NCBI GenBank assembly: GCA_031267645.1
Contig: JAIRYW010000011.1
Span: forward strand, 1 to 64,000
Direction of reading: 5' to 3'
Origin: Propionibacteriaceae bacterium
GTDB lineage: Bacteria; Actinomycetota; Actinomycetes; Propionibacteriales; Propionibacteriaceae
Length of the DNA stretch: 64,000 nt
Position numbers and translations under genes: made by a program. Positions 53,070-62,281 of the stretch are shown here, piece by piece (position 1 is the first letter of the stretch; each line of letters opens with the position of its first letter). The notes under the pieces were generated by a model. That model was given only the letters and a program-made list of their open reading frames with translations. It did not search any database and was not told where the DNA came from.

Positions 53070-53858
53070 TCAGCCGGTCGGGGCGCCGGAAGCCGCCATG
53101 ACCTCTTCCACGGTCTGGAAGACGCGGGCGTCGGCCGCCACCACCAATTCGCCTCTAGAGACGTCGGCCTGGTACTCGGGGCCGCGGCTGATCCGGACCA
53201 CGCCGCCCAGCTCGCGCGCCATCAGCGCGCCCGGCACATGGTCCCAGGGTTTGGGCGGCTTGAAGCAGCAGAAGTCGATCCGACCGTCGAACAACATCGG
53301 GTAGTCGACCCCGGCGCACCACCAAGACGAGCGGATGGGGTCGGCCAAGGACGGGTGCCGTGAGCCGATCAGACGGCTGATGGTGGCCGTGCCCCGGGGC
53401 GGACCGGTCCGCTCCAAAGCGGCCAGGCGGACCCCGTTGCGCTCCACTCCGGCTCCGAGCTCCCCGACCAGGGCGACACCGAACTCGGGCTGCCAGATCC
53501 AACCCCGGGTGGCCTGGCCGTGCCGCAGCTCGCCGATCATGACGGCGTAGTTGGGATCGCCTTGGATGTAGTTGCGCGTGCCGTCGATGGGATCGATGAC
53601 GAAGGCGTGGGCGTGCCCGGCGATGCCCTCCAGCAGAGCCGGCTGGGCGGCCACCGCCTCCTCGCCGACGATGGCGGCGTCCGGATGCCGGCGCCGCAAC
53701 TGCTCGGTCAGCCAGGCCTCGGCCTCCTGATCGGCCACGGTGACATAGTCACCGGGCTCCTTCTGTTTGATCTGATCGGGTTCGAGGCGCTGGAAGCGGG
53801 GCCGAATGAGGTCGTCCGCGACCTGCTTCATGAGGCAGAGAATGTCAGCGCTGTCCAT
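53070..53858 (-). CDS. inositol monophosphatase-family phosphatase (histidinol-phosphatase HisN-like)
   Basis: A 262-residue lithium-sensitive-type phosphatase with all metal-site motifs: VTVADQEAEAWL, GEEAVA, DPIDGTRNYI and the late PWDHVPGALMARELGG. Actinobacterial members include histidinol-phosphate phosphatase (HisN), inositol monophosphatase and related enzymes; the closest type cannot be settled by eye, though the sequence GxPNYAVMIG is HisN-like. A TAGAGT hexamer six bases before ATG 53858 indicates a leaderless start. Confidence 0.88.
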   Translation of the reverse strand: MDSADILCLMKQVADDLIRPRFQRLEPDQIKQKEPGDYVTVADQEAEAWLTEQLRRRHPDAAIVGEEAVAAQPALLEGIAGHAHAFVIDPIDGTRNYIQGDPNYAVMIGELRHGQATRGWIWQPEFGVALVGELGAGVERNGVRLAALERTGPPRGTATISRLIGSRHPSLADPIRSSWWCAGVDYPMLFDGRIDFCCFKPPKPWDHVPGALMARELGGVVRISRGPEYQADVSRGELVVAADARVFQTVEEVMAASGAPTG

Positions 53859-53864
53859 GGCACG

Positions 53865-53870
53865 ACTCTA
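53865..53870 (-). promoter_or_regulatory. -10 box for the leaderless phosphatase gene
   Basis: TAGAGT on the minus strand, six bases before ATG 53858. Confidence 0.45.
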
Positions 53871-53975
53871 TCTTCCCGGGTCGCGCGGCCGAAGGACGCA
53901 TCCGATTCCCGGGCCGCCCCTTCGGTCGGCCGCCTCGGCTGCGACCGTTGGGACGGCTGGCCCGGCCCCGGCCGG

Positions 53976-56360
53976 TCAGCGCCGCCGCCGGTGCTCCTGG
54001 CGGCGCTGCTCGATCAATTCGGCCGGGCCGGTCGGCTGGTGGCGTTTGACCCGCCGCGACCAGCGGTAGGACAGCTCGACCACCACGGCCCCGCAGACCC
54101 CCAAGACGATGGCCAACAGCAGTTCGCCCCGCGGCAGCGACAGCTGCAAGAAGTCCCGGCAGGCCGGAATCGCGAAAGCCAGCACGGCGCAGCCGGCCAT
54201 GGTGGCCAGCAGCGTGATCTTCCACCAGTTGTAGGGACGGGCCAGCGCCCCCAGCAACCAGAAGTTGATGGCCAAGAGGACGGCCAAGGCCAAGGTGCTC
54301 TGCTGAGCTCGATCGCCCCAGGCCAGGGTGAAGGCCAAACAGACGGCCAAGCCAGCCGCCAGACCGGCCGGCAGCGCCAAGGCCAAGACTCGGGCCAGGA
54401 AACCCGGCAGATAACGTCGCTTGTTGGCGCCCAAGGCCAGCACGGCCGAGGGGATGCCGATGGTCAGGACTGAGACCAAGGTCAGGTGGCGGGGCAGGAA
54501 GGGGAAAGTGAGACCGAGCAGGGCGGTGGACAGCATGGCCACGGCGGTCATGACGTTCTTGGTCACGAACAGGGCGGCCACCCGTTCGACGTTGGCGATC
54601 AGACGCCGCCCCTCGGCCAGGACCCGGGGCAGATGGCTGAATTGGCTGTCCAGCAGCACCAGCTGGGCCACCGCCTTGGTGGCTTGGGCCCCGTTGCCCA
54701 TGGCGATGCCGATGTCGGCCTCTTTCAGAGCCAGGACGTCGTTGACGCCGTCGCCGGTCATGGCCACGGTGTGGCCGAGGGATTGGAGGGCCTCGACCAG
54801 GTCCCGTTTACGCCCTGGGGTGACCCGTCCGAAGACGGTGACACGGTCGGCCACCTGGGCCAGCTGGGCCGGGTCGTCCGGCAGCTGGCGGGCGTCGACC
54901 GCTTCGGTCACCTCCAGGCCGACTCGACGGGCCACCGCCGCCACCGTCACCGGATTGTCGCCCGAGATGACCTTGACCGTCACGCCCTGGCTGGCGAAAT
55001 AGGCCAGGGTCTCGGCCGCGTCCGGCCTGATCGCCTCGGCCAGCTCGACCCAGGCCACCGGCTGGACCGGGCCGAGGCCTTGGTTCGGTTCGGGCAGGCC
55101 GTCGACTCGGCCCAGCACGACCACACGACAGCCCTGGGCGGCCCGATCCTGGACCCGCTCCAGCAACTCGGTCTGACCGGTCAGCAGGATCTCGGGGGCG
55201 CCCAAGACCCAGGCCGAGCCATCGGCCAATTCGACCCCGCTCCATTTGCGGGCCGAGCTGAAGGCGGCCCGCCGGACCACCGGCTGGCCGGGGTCGGGCA
55301 CGGCCCGACCGATGGCGGCGGCGGTGGCGTTGGGCCTCGGGTCGTGGGCCAACGCCCCCAGGGCGGCCCAGGCCGAGTCGGACGGCCAACCCTCCAACAA
55401 GGTCCAGTCCTGGTAGACGATCTCGCCCTGGGTCAAAGTGCCGGTCTTGTCGCAGCAGATGACGTCGACCCGGGCCAAACCCTCGACCGCCGGCAGCTCC
55501 TGCACCAGGGCTTGCTGGCGGGTCAGTTGGAGGGCGGCCAACAGGAAGGCCAAGGTGGTGAGCAAGACCAACCCCTCCGGCACCAACCCGACCAAGGCGC
55601 CGGTCGAACGCAAGACCACCGCGCGCCAGTCGTCCCAACCCAGGACGCGGCTCTGGGCCAACACGGCGATCGGGAACATCACGATGACGATCCAGGTCAG
55701 CCAGCGCAGCAGCACATTGGTCGAGTGCTGCACCTCGGAGTAGGCCCGGGTGAAGACGCGGGCCTGGCTGGACAGACGTTGGGCGGTGGACTCGGAGCCG
55801 ACCGTGGCGGCCCGGAACCAGCCCGACCCGGCCACCACAGCGGTGCCGGAGCTGACCTGGTCGCCGACGGCTTTGGCGATGGCGTCGGACTCGCCGGTCA
55901 AATTGGACTCGTCGACCTCCAAATTGTCCGAGCTGAGGATCGGCCCGTCGGCCGGCACCTGGGCCCCGGTGGCCAAGAAGACCAAGTCGTCTTGCACCAC
56001 GTCGCCGGTGTCGACGGTGACCTCACGGCCGTCCCGGCGCACGACGGCGGTGGGGGCGTGCAGGACGGCCAGGGAGTCGAGTTTGCGTTTGGCGTACCAC
56101 TCCTGCCCGATGCCGAGGGCCGAGTTCAGGACCAGGGCCAAGCCGAAGAGGCCGTCGATGTAGGAGCCGGTCAACATGACCATGATGAAAAGCGCGCCCA
56201 ACAAGCCGTTGAAGCGAGTCAGAACATTAGCTTTGACGATCTGCCACAGGGGGCGCGAGGTGACTTGTCGGGTGCGATTGACGCGCCCCTGTTCGACTCG
56301 CAGTCTGACTTCGGCGCCAGTCAGGCCACTCCCTGACTGGGTGGTGTCATCATCGGGCAC
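53976..56360 (-). CDS. P-type cation-transporting ATPase, CtpE-like
   Basis: About 794 residues with the P-type core: actuator VDESNLTGESDAIAKAV, M4 motif VPEGLVLLTTLAFLLAA, phosphorylation site CDKTGTLTQGE, nucleotide-binding FSSARKWSGVELADGSAWVLGAPE and hinge MTGDGVNDVLALKEADIGIAMGNG. The PEGL motif in M4, the length and the short N-terminus match mycobacterial CtpE, reported as a calcium transporter, rather than heavy-metal pumps, which have CPC. GTG 56366 is an alternative start; I choose GTG 56360 because TACGGT (56373-56368) ends seven bases before it. Confidence 0.88.
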   Translation of the reverse strand: MPDDDTTQSGSGLTGAEVRLRVEQGRVNRTRQVTSRPLWQIVKANVLTRFNGLLGALFIMVMLTGSYIDGLFGLALVLNSALGIGQEWYAKRKLDSLAVLHAPTAVVRRDGREVTVDTGDVVQDDLVFLATGAQVPADGPILSSDNLEVDESNLTGESDAIAKAVGDQVSSGTAVVAGSGWFRAATVGSESTAQRLSSQARVFTRAYSEVQHSTNVLLRWLTWIVIVMFPIAVLAQSRVLGWDDWRAVVLRSTGALVGLVPEGLVLLTTLAFLLAALQLTRQQALVQELPAVEGLARVDVICCDKTGTLTQGEIVYQDWTLLEGWPSDSAWAALGALAHDPRPNATAAAIGRAVPDPGQPVVRRAAFSSARKWSGVELADGSAWVLGAPEILLTGQTELLERVQDRAAQGCRVVVLGRVDGLPEPNQGLGPVQPVAWVELAEAIRPDAAETLAYFASQGVTVKVISGDNPVTVAAVARRVGLEVTEAVDARQLPDDPAQLAQVADRVTVFGRVTPGRKRDLVEALQSLGHTVAMTGDGVNDVLALKEADIGIAMGNGAQATKAVAQLVLLDSQFSHLPRVLAEGRRLIANVERVAALFVTKNVMTAVAMLSTALLGLTFPFLPRHLTLVSVLTIGIPSAVLALGANKRRYLPGFLARVLALALPAGLAAGLAVCLAFTLAWGDRAQQSTLALAVLLAINFWLLGALARPYNWWKITLLATMAGCAVLAFAIPACRDFLQLSLPRGELLLAIVLGVCGAVVVELSYRWSRRVKRHQPTGPAELIEQRRQEHRRRR

Positions 56361-56468
56361 GCTCACAACCGTACCAGCGGGTCGAAGACCCCAGCCGATT
56401 CGCTCCGGCCCGAGCGGGGCCGTCAGGCGGGGCCGCCGCCCCGTCGCCGGACCCTGGGCCGGGGTCGG

Positions 56469-57320
56469 TCAAGCGGCCGCTTCGGCCTCCTGCACGAAGT
56501 CGATCAGTCGCTCCACCACGGCCACGAAGTCACGGTCCAAGTCGCGCCAGGAGGAGACCCGGCCCAGGATGCGCCGCCAAGCCTGGGCGATGTCCTCGGG
56601 CCGGCGCCAGGCCCAGCCCAAGCCCTGGCAGACGGTGGCCTTCCAGTCCGTCCCCGGCGGCGCCTGGGGCCAGGTCGAGATCCCCAAAGCGGCCGGAGAC
56701 ACCGTCTGCCAGACGTCGACGTGACGGTGGCCCAGAACCAAGACGTGTTTCCCCCGGGCCCCCTCGGCCACGTCGCGGGCCAGCCGGCTCTCTTTGGAGC
56801 CGGGCTCGAGATGGTCCAGCAGCACCCCCAGCCGGCGGTCGGCGGAAGGCTCGAACAGGTCCAAACGCTCGAGCAGGTGGTCGGCCCCGTTCAGCGGTTC
56901 CACCACCACGCCGACGTGGCGCAGGTCGTCGCCCCAGACCCGTTCGATCAACTCGGCGTCATGACGGCCCTCGACCCACAGGCGGGAGGCCCGGGCCACC
57001 TGGGCTGGACCGACCGCGCCGGCCAAGGAGCCCGAGGCGGTGTACTTGGGGTCGGGTCGTCTGACCCGGGCCGGCCAAGTCAGTTGGACCGGTCGGCCGT
57101 CGATCCAGAAACCGGGCCCGACCGGGAAGGAACGCCGTCGCCCCTGACGGTCCTCCAACACCACCAGGCCGTTCTCCCACCGCACCACGGCGCCGCAGTA
57201 GCCCGAGGCGACCTCCTCCACCACCAGACCGAGGCTCAATTCGACCGGCTGGGAGGTCGGCCGCCGGGTGGAGCGCTGGCCCGGGGCCAGCACGTCGGTG
57301 GAAGAACGCCGGTTGATCAC
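56469..57320 (-). CDS. DUF3097 family protein
   Basis: A 283-residue protein typical of actinobacteria: LSLGLVVEEVASGYCGAVVRWENGLVVLEDRQGRRRSFPVGPGFWIDG, LWVEGRHDAELIERVWGDDLRHVGVVVEPLNG, LGVLLDHLEPGSKESRLA and VLGHRHVDVWQTVSPAALGI. The middle part resembles a TOPRIM-like or DNA/RNA-associated fold, but its function is not established. The gene is normally found near hemW and hrcA, as here. GTG 57320 has TAGGCT (57332-57327) six bases upstream, a leaderless start. Confidence 0.85.
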   Translation of the reverse strand: MINRRSSTDVLAPGQRSTRRPTSQPVELSLGLVVEEVASGYCGAVVRWENGLVVLEDRQGRRRSFPVGPGFWIDGRPVQLTWPARVRRPDPKYTASGSLAGAVGPAQVARASRLWVEGRHDAELIERVWGDDLRHVGVVVEPLNGADHLLERLDLFEPSADRRLGVLLDHLEPGSKESRLARDVAEGARGKHVLVLGHRHVDVWQTVSPAALGISTWPQAPPGTDWKATVCQGLGWAWRRPEDIAQAWRRILGRVSSWRDLDRDFVAVVERLIDFVQEAEAAA

Positions 57321-57326
57321 CGGGCG

Positions 57327-57332
57327 AGCCTA
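57327..57332 (-). promoter_or_regulatory. -10 box for leaderless DUF3097 gene
   Basis: TAGGCT on the minus strand, six bases before GTG 57320. The same hexamer and spacing occur at the 47850 gene. Confidence 0.45.
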
Positions 57333-57424
57333 ACCCGGCCCTAGGACAGGGTGGCCGAACGGCACGCCCGGGCCGGCTTGGAAGCGGTCCCGCGGACCAG
57401 TCGGGACCAGGGGCCGGCGCCGGC

Positions 57425-57518
57425 TGAGCCGTTCTTCAGCGCCAGAAGAGGGGACCCATGAAGACAGAGCCCGTCTTGATAAGGCGCCGGCGACGTCTGA
57501 GCCACTCTTCAGCGCCAG
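57425..57518. repeat. imperfect 21-base direct repeat in the hemW-DUF3097 gap
   Basis: Two copies (57425-57445 and 57498-57518) share TGAGCC and CTTCAGCGCCAG around a two-base difference, spaced 73 bases. The intervening 50 bases include AAGAC/GTCTT, a weak hairpin that might terminate hemW. No gene is seen in this gap. Confidence 0.5.
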
Positions 57519-57560
57519 TCCGACCAGCCGGCCGAAGCCTCGTCGGGTCCTGAGCCGATC

Positions 57561-58964
57561 TCAGTCGAGCAGGTCACGCACCAAGCCGTCCGCTCGCAGA
57601 CGGCCGGCCGGCGTCAGGACCAGGCGGCCAGACAACCTGAGCGGGTCGGCCGGCCCCCCGACCGACTGGCCCGACGTCTCGACCGGTCCGGCCGGCTGGC
57701 CCGAACCGTCGACCGTCACGACCGGACCAGGCCGAACCCGGTCCGCACCGTCGACCGTCACGACCGGATCGACCCGAACCTGGTCCGAGACCGGCTCCGC
57801 CGCCGTGCCCCGCCTCGACCCGGCGGTGGCGGACGGACGGACCTCCATCAGACCTTGGGCCAGGGGGAAGCCCAACCGGCCCCGTTCCGAAGCGGTCAGC
57901 CAGACCGGGTCCAGACCGGAGGCCAAGCGCAGGTCGAGCATGATCCGTTCGACCCGGCGTTGTTCGTCGGTCAGCCGCTCACCGGCTTGGGCCGGGCTCA
58001 GGCCGGCCTCCAGACGGTCGTTGTAGCGGCGCGGCAGACGGTGGTTCCACCAGCGCAGCCCGCCGACGTGGGAGTGCGCGCCGGCCCCGACGCCCCACCA
58101 GTCGTCCGAGCGCCAATAGGCCAGGTTGTGGCGGCAGGCGGCGCCGGGCCGAGCCCAATTCGAGATCTCGTACCAAGGCAAGCCGGCCCGGGCCAGGCGG
58201 TCCTCGGCTTGGAGGTACTTGTCGGCCAGGTCGTCCGGATCGGGCCAGTCCAACTCGCCCCGGCCCAGGCGGGCGGCCAGCCGAGTGCCCGGTTCGACGG
58301 TCAGGGCGTAGGCCGACAGGTGGTCCGGCCCGGCCGCCAGGCCGACCGCCAGACTGGTCTCCCAGTCGGCCGTCGACTCCCCCGGCGTGCCGTAGATGAG
58401 GTCGAGCGAGACGCTGTCGAAGCCGGCCCGTCTGGCCCAGTCCACCGCCTCGACCGCCCGGCCGGGCCGGTGCTCCCGGTCCAAGACGGCCAACACCGAC
58501 TCGACGGCCGATTGCATGCCCAAGGACAGCCGGTTGACGCCGGTCTGGCGCAGCCGTTCCAGGTATTCCAGCGCCACCGTCTCCGGGTTGGCCTCGGTCG
58601 TGATCTCGGCCGCCGGGTCGAGCTGGAAGAGATCGGACACCCGCGTCAGCAGCCAGGCGAAGTCGGCCGGCCCCAGCAAGGTCGGCGTGCCGCCGCCGAA
58701 GTAGACCGTGACGACCGGCCGGGGGCCCAGCTGATCGGCGGCCAGCTCCAGCTCGCGTCCCAGTGCGGCCAAGTAAGGCCTAGTGGCGTCGTGGTCGCGG
58801 CGGTCCAAGCGGTAGGTGTTGAAGTCGCAGTAGCCGCAGCGGGAGCGGCACCAGGGGATGTGCAGATACAAAGACAACGGTTGGCCTTGGCGGGCGGCCG
58901 CCAGACCGTCCGGCAGACGCCCGTCCGGCGGCGCCGGGTCGCCCTCAGGGGGTCGGCCAGCCAC
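57561..58964 (-). CDS. hemW: radical SAM heme chaperone HemW
   Basis: A 467-residue HemW. The radical SAM motif C-x3-C-x2-C (PWCRSRCGYCDF) is near residue 38, followed by YFGGGTPTLL, EANPETV, NRLSLGMQS and DLIYGTPGES, then the HemN C-terminal domain (YEISNWARPGAACRHNLAYWRSDDWWGVGAGAHSHVGGLRWWN). HemW binds heme and inserts it into respiratory proteins. An insertion of about 70 residues near the C-terminus (about 375-440) is Pro/Val/Gly-rich and carries an internal 14-residue repeat. GTG/ATG start lies 18 bases after lepA, forming an operon. Confidence 0.92.
   Translation of the reverse strand: MAGRPPEGDPAPPDGRLPDGLAAARQGQPLSLYLHIPWCRSRCGYCDFNTYRLDRRDHDATRPYLAALGRELELAADQLGPRPVVTVYFGGGTPTLLGPADFAWLLTRVSDLFQLDPAAEITTEANPETVALEYLERLRQTGVNRLSLGMQSAVESVLAVLDREHRPGRAVEAVDWARRAGFDSVSLDLIYGTPGESTADWETSLAVGLAAGPDHLSAYALTVEPGTRLAARLGRGELDWPDPDDLADKYLQAEDRLARAGLPWYEISNWARPGAACRHNLAYWRSDDWWGVGAGAHSHVGGLRWWNHRLPRRYNDRLEAGLSPAQAGERLTDEQRRVERIMLDLRLASGLDPVWLTASERGRLGFPLAQGLMEVRPSATAGSRRGTAAEPVSDQVRVDPVVTVDGADRVRPGPVVTVDGSGQPAGPVETSGQSVGGPADPLRLSGRLVLTPAGRLRADGLVRDLLD
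57705..57768 (-). repeat. in-frame tandem repeat within hemW
   Basis: A 22-base perfect direct repeat at 57705-57726 and 57747-57768, period 42 bases (14 codons), encodes the duplicated PVVTVDG segment of the C-terminal insertion. Confidence 0.85.
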
Positions 58965-58982
58965 CGCCCGACCTCGCCGGCT

Positions 58983-60881
58983 TCACTTGCGGTCGGTCTC
59001 GCCGGCGCTGGACAGAGCGGCCACGAAGGCCTCCTGGGGCACCTCGACCCGGCCCACCATCTTCATCCGCTTCTTGCCCTCCTTCTGCTTCTCCAGCAGT
59101 TTGCGCTTACGGGTGATGTCGCCGCCGTAGCACTTGGCCAAGACGTCCTTGCGCACGGCCCGGATGGTCTCGCGGGCGATCACGCGCGAGCCGATGGCGG
59201 CCTGGATGGGAACCTCGAATTGTTGACGGGGGATCAATTTGCGCAGCTTCTGGGCCATCTCGACGCCGTAGGCGTAGGCCTTCTCCCGGTGCACGATGGC
59301 GGAGAAGGCGTCGACCGGCTCGCTGTTGAGCAGGATGTCGACCTTGACCAGGTCGGCCTGCTGCTGGCCGGCCTGCTCGTAGTCGAGCGAGGCGTAGCCC
59401 CGGGTCCGAGACTTGAGGACGTCGAAGAAGTCGAACACGATCTCGGCCAGGGGCAGGATGTAATGCAACTCGACCCGGTCCTCGGACAGGTATTCCATGC
59501 CGGTCTGGGCGCCCCGGCGAGACTGGCACAGCTCCATCAGGGGGCCGATGAACTCGGCCGGGGCCAAGATCGAAGCCTTCACCACCGGTTCGAAGATCTC
59601 CGCCACCTTGCCGGCCGGGAACTCCGACGGGTTGGTCACCTGGCGCTCGGAGCCGTCCTCCAGCACCACCCGGTAGACCACGTTGGGCGCGGTCGAGATG
59701 ATGTCGAGGCCGAATTCCCGCTCCAACCGTTCGCGGATGATCTCCATGTGCAGCAAGCCGAGGAAGCCGGCTCTGAAACCGAAGCCGAGGGCGGCCGAGG
59801 TCTCCGGCTCGAAGACCAGTGCGGCGTCGTTCAGCTGGAGCTTCTCCAGCGCCTCGCGCAGATCGGGGAAATCGTGGCCGTCGATCGGGAAGAGACCGGC
59901 GTAGACCATCGGGTTGGGGTTACGGTAGCCGGCCAAGGGCTGGCTGGCCGGACGGGTGGCGACCGTGACGGTGTCGCCGACGCGGGATTGGCGGACGTCT
60001 TTGACGCCGGTGATGAGATAGCCCACCTCGCCCACGCCGAGGGCTTTCTCCCGGGTCGGCTCGGGGGCGATGACGCCGACTTCGAGCACCTCGTGGGTGG
60101 CGCGGGTCGACATCATGAGGATGCGCTCGCGGTGCGACAGTTCGCCGTCGACCACCCGGACGTAGGTCACGACGCCCCGGTAGGTGTCGTAGACCGAGTC
60201 GAAGATCAACGCTCTGGGCGGGGCGTCGGGCCGGCCCACCGGCGCCGGCACCTGGCGCACGATCTCGTCCAACAGGGCGGCCACCCCGTCGCCGGTCTTG
60301 GCCGACACCCGCAGCACCTGCTCCACCGGGCAACCGATGATGTGGGCCACCTCGGCGGCGTGTTTGTCCGGCAGGGCGCCGGGCAGGTCGATCTTGTTCA
60401 CCACCGGGATGATGGCCAGATCGGCTTCCAGGGCCAGGTAGAGGTTGGCCAGGGTCTGGGCCTCGATGCCTTGGGCGGCGTCGACCAGCAGGACCGCCCC
60501 CTCGCAGGCCGCCAGCGACCGCGACACCTCGTACGTGAAATCGACGTGGCCGGGCGTGTCGATCATGTTGAGGATGTGGGTCCGTCCCTGAACCGTCCAA
60601 GGCAGGCGCACGGCCTGGCTCTTGATGGTGATGCCGCGCTCGCGCTCGATGTCCATGCGGTCGAGGTACTGCGCGCGCATGGTCCGCTCGTCCACCACCC
60701 CGGTCAGCTGCAGCATCCGATCGGCCAAGGTCGATTTGCCGTGGTCGATGTGGGCGATGATGCTGAAGTTGCGAATGATCGTCGGATCAGTCGAACCAGG
60801 GCTGGGTGCGGTCAATCGGTGTCCTGTGATCGGGTCGGTCCGGAATCGGACCGCGGCTAGTCGGTCGTCGAGTCGCCTCAT
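58983..60881 (-). CDS. lepA: elongation factor 4 (LepA)
   Basis: A 632-residue translational GTPase that acts on stalled or initiating ribosomes. The G domain has [39 protein letters not shown] and [11 protein letters not shown]-like domains follow, with the LepA-specific C-terminal domain near [55 protein letters not shown] 60881 is chosen; a TTG 22 codons later ([17 protein letters not shown]) gives a more typical 610-residue protein and is a real alternative. Confidence 0.95.
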   Translation of the reverse strand: MRRLDDRLAAVRFRTDPITGHRLTAPSPGSTDPTIIRNFSIIAHIDHGKSTLADRMLQLTGVVDERTMRAQYLDRMDIERERGITIKSQAVRLPWTVQGRTHILNMIDTPGHVDFTYEVSRSLAACEGAVLLVDAAQGIEAQTLANLYLALEADLAIIPVVNKIDLPGALPDKHAAEVAHIIGCPVEQVLRVSAKTGDGVAALLDEIVRQVPAPVGRPDAPPRALIFDSVYDTYRGVVTYVRVVDGELSHRERILMMSTRATHEVLEVGVIAPEPTREKALGVGEVGYLITGVKDVRQSRVGDTVTVATRPASQPLAGYRNPNPMVYAGLFPIDGHDFPDLREALEKLQLNDAALVFEPETSAALGFGFRAGFLGLLHMEIIRERLEREFGLDIISTAPNVVYRVVLEDGSERQVTNPSEFPAGKVAEIFEPVVKASILAPAEFIGPLMELCQSRRGAQTGMEYLSEDRVELHYILPLAEIVFDFFDVLKSRTRGYASLDYEQAGQQQADLVKVDILLNSEPVDAFSAIVHREKAYAYGVEMAQKLRKLIPRQQFEVPIQAAIGSRVIARETIRAVRKDVLAKCYGGDITRKRKLLEKQKEGKKRMKMVGRVEVPQEAFVAALSSAGETDRK

Positions 60882-60965
60882 TGTCGCATACGGCGGTCCG
60901 GTCGGGCCGGTCTTCGGCCCGACCCCCCAATCGGTCGGGCGCGATCCCGACGACTGGTCGCCGGC

Positions 60966-60992
60966 AAGACAAAGGGCGCCCTGAGGCGCCCT
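60966..60992 (-). terminator. Rho-independent terminator after rpsT
   Basis: On the minus strand AGGGCGCC-TCAG-GGCGCCCT forms an 8-base stem with a tetraloop (60992-60973), followed by TTTGTCTT. It lies between the rpsT stop and the lepA start. Confidence 0.85.
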
Positions 60993-61080
60993 GTCAGCTG
61001 TGGTCGCGGCCACGGCCCGGCGGCCGACCCAGTGCGCTGGGGCGAGAGACCCTCACCGAGCGGGCGGCGGCCAGCCGCAG

Positions 61081-61341
61081 TCACAAAGCGGCGGACCGCT
61101 TGGCGATGGCCGACTTACGGTTGGCGGCGTTGTTGGAGTGGATGACGCCCTTGCTGACGGCCTTGTCCAAGGCCCGGCAAGCCGCCCGCGCCAGGACGGA
61201 AGCCTTCTCGGCGTCGCCGGCCTCGACCGCCTGGGTGAACTTACGGATCTGGGTGCGCAGACCCGACTTGACGGCCTTATTGCGCTGCCGAGCGATCTCA
61301 TTGGTCTTGATTCGCTTCAGCTGGGACTTGATGTTCGCCAC
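61081..61341 (-). CDS. rpsT: 30S ribosomal protein S20
   Basis: An 86-residue basic protein beginning with the typical S20 sequence [26 protein letters not shown] and containing [13 protein letters not shown] and [23 protein letters not shown] 61341 is preceded by AGAGG. It binds 16S rRNA in the body of the small subunit. rpsT next to lepA is the usual actinobacterial layout; holA, which often follows, is not in the window. Confidence 0.96.
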   Translation of the reverse strand: MANIKSQLKRIKTNEIARQRNKAVKSGLRTQIRKFTQAVEAGDAEKASVLARAACRALDKAVSKGVIHSNNAANRKSAIAKRSAAL

Positions 61342-61505
61342 TGGGCAAGCCTCTTCGTCGGTGGTGGGTCTTCGGTTCGGTCCGAGCACAGTCGTGCCTG
61401 GACGCAAGGCGTCAATTTACCAGCCCGGCCGGGCCGGGCCAAACTCAAGCCCGCCACCGGGCCTCGCGACGGCGGAACGCCGCAGCCTGGCGCCAGGCGA
61501 CCCTA

Positions 61506-61511
61506 TACAAT
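61506..61511 (+). promoter_or_regulatory. -10 box for leaderless lipoprotein gene
   Basis: TACAAT, seven bases before ATG 61519. Confidence 0.5.
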
Positions 61512-61518
61512 CGCCGGC

Positions 61519-62085
61519 ATGGAAAAGCGCTCCGCCCGCCCCCGCCACACCATCCTCGGCGTCGCCTCGGCCATCGCCTTGAGCCTGGCTTCTTTGAGCG
61601 CCTGCGGCAGCAGCGTCCCGAACCTGATGCTGGGCGACTGGCTCTGCGACGCCGGCGGTTACAACTTCTTCGACTACCCGGATCTGTCGAACTCCACCGG
61701 GGACGTCGGCGACATGGAACTGAGTTTCCACGACAAGGAGTACCGGGTCCAAGGGACGGCTAGCCCCTCCTGGGACGGCGGCTCGTCGGCGACATTTCCG
61801 TACACTTTCAAGCCGCTCAGTCGCGACTCTTCCGGTTTCCAGGAATACGCCGTGACCTTCGAGGCTCAGCAGAACGACGGCCCCACGGTCGAGACGGTCA
61901 AAGTTTTCATGCGCGTCGGCGTCAACGACTGGGGCGAGCTGATTCTGACCGACCCTGAACTCCTCGAACGGTCCGCAGAAGCCATCGACCCAGACCACAC
62001 CTTCGACTGGATGAAGGATTCCTACGAGTCAGGAACGTCTCGATTGGCCTACGACTTGACCTTCATCGTTTGCACGAGGGCCTAG
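61519..62085 (+). CDS. putative lipoprotein
   Basis: A 188-residue protein with a lipoprotein signal peptide (GVASAIALSLASLSACGSS, Cys about 29). The mature domain contains GDWLCDAGGYNFFDYP, a central beta-rich stretch (EYAVTFEAQQNDGPTVETVKVFMRVG) and a late Cys (FIVCTRA) that could pair with the first. No family is recognised. The frame is open upstream, but ATG 61519 gives the correct signal peptide and follows a TACAAT box, so the message is probably leaderless. Confidence 0.78.
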   Translation: MEKRSARPRHTILGVASAIALSLASLSACGSSVPNLMLGDWLCDAGGYNFFDYPDLSNSTGDVGDMELSFHDKEYRVQGTASPSWDGGSSATFPYTFKPLSRDSSGFQEYAVTFEAQQNDGPTVETVKVFMRVGVNDWGELILTDPELLERSAEAIDPDHTFDWMKDSYESGTSRLAYDLTFIVCTRA

Positions 62086-62281
62086 TAGCCGCCGAGTCGA
62101 CCGTCGGGAACCCGGGACGACCTCGGCCCAATGTCGGCGGCGGTCGCCCCACTTCGGTCGCGTCACCTTCTGGCGAAACCCTTCGGCGAGTGGCCGACCA
62201 TGGCCTGTTCATTGAAGGGACGCCTGGTCGCATCTCGTCTTCAGGCGATGCCCTTCAACCGTCCGGTGTCTTCCGCCGGGG

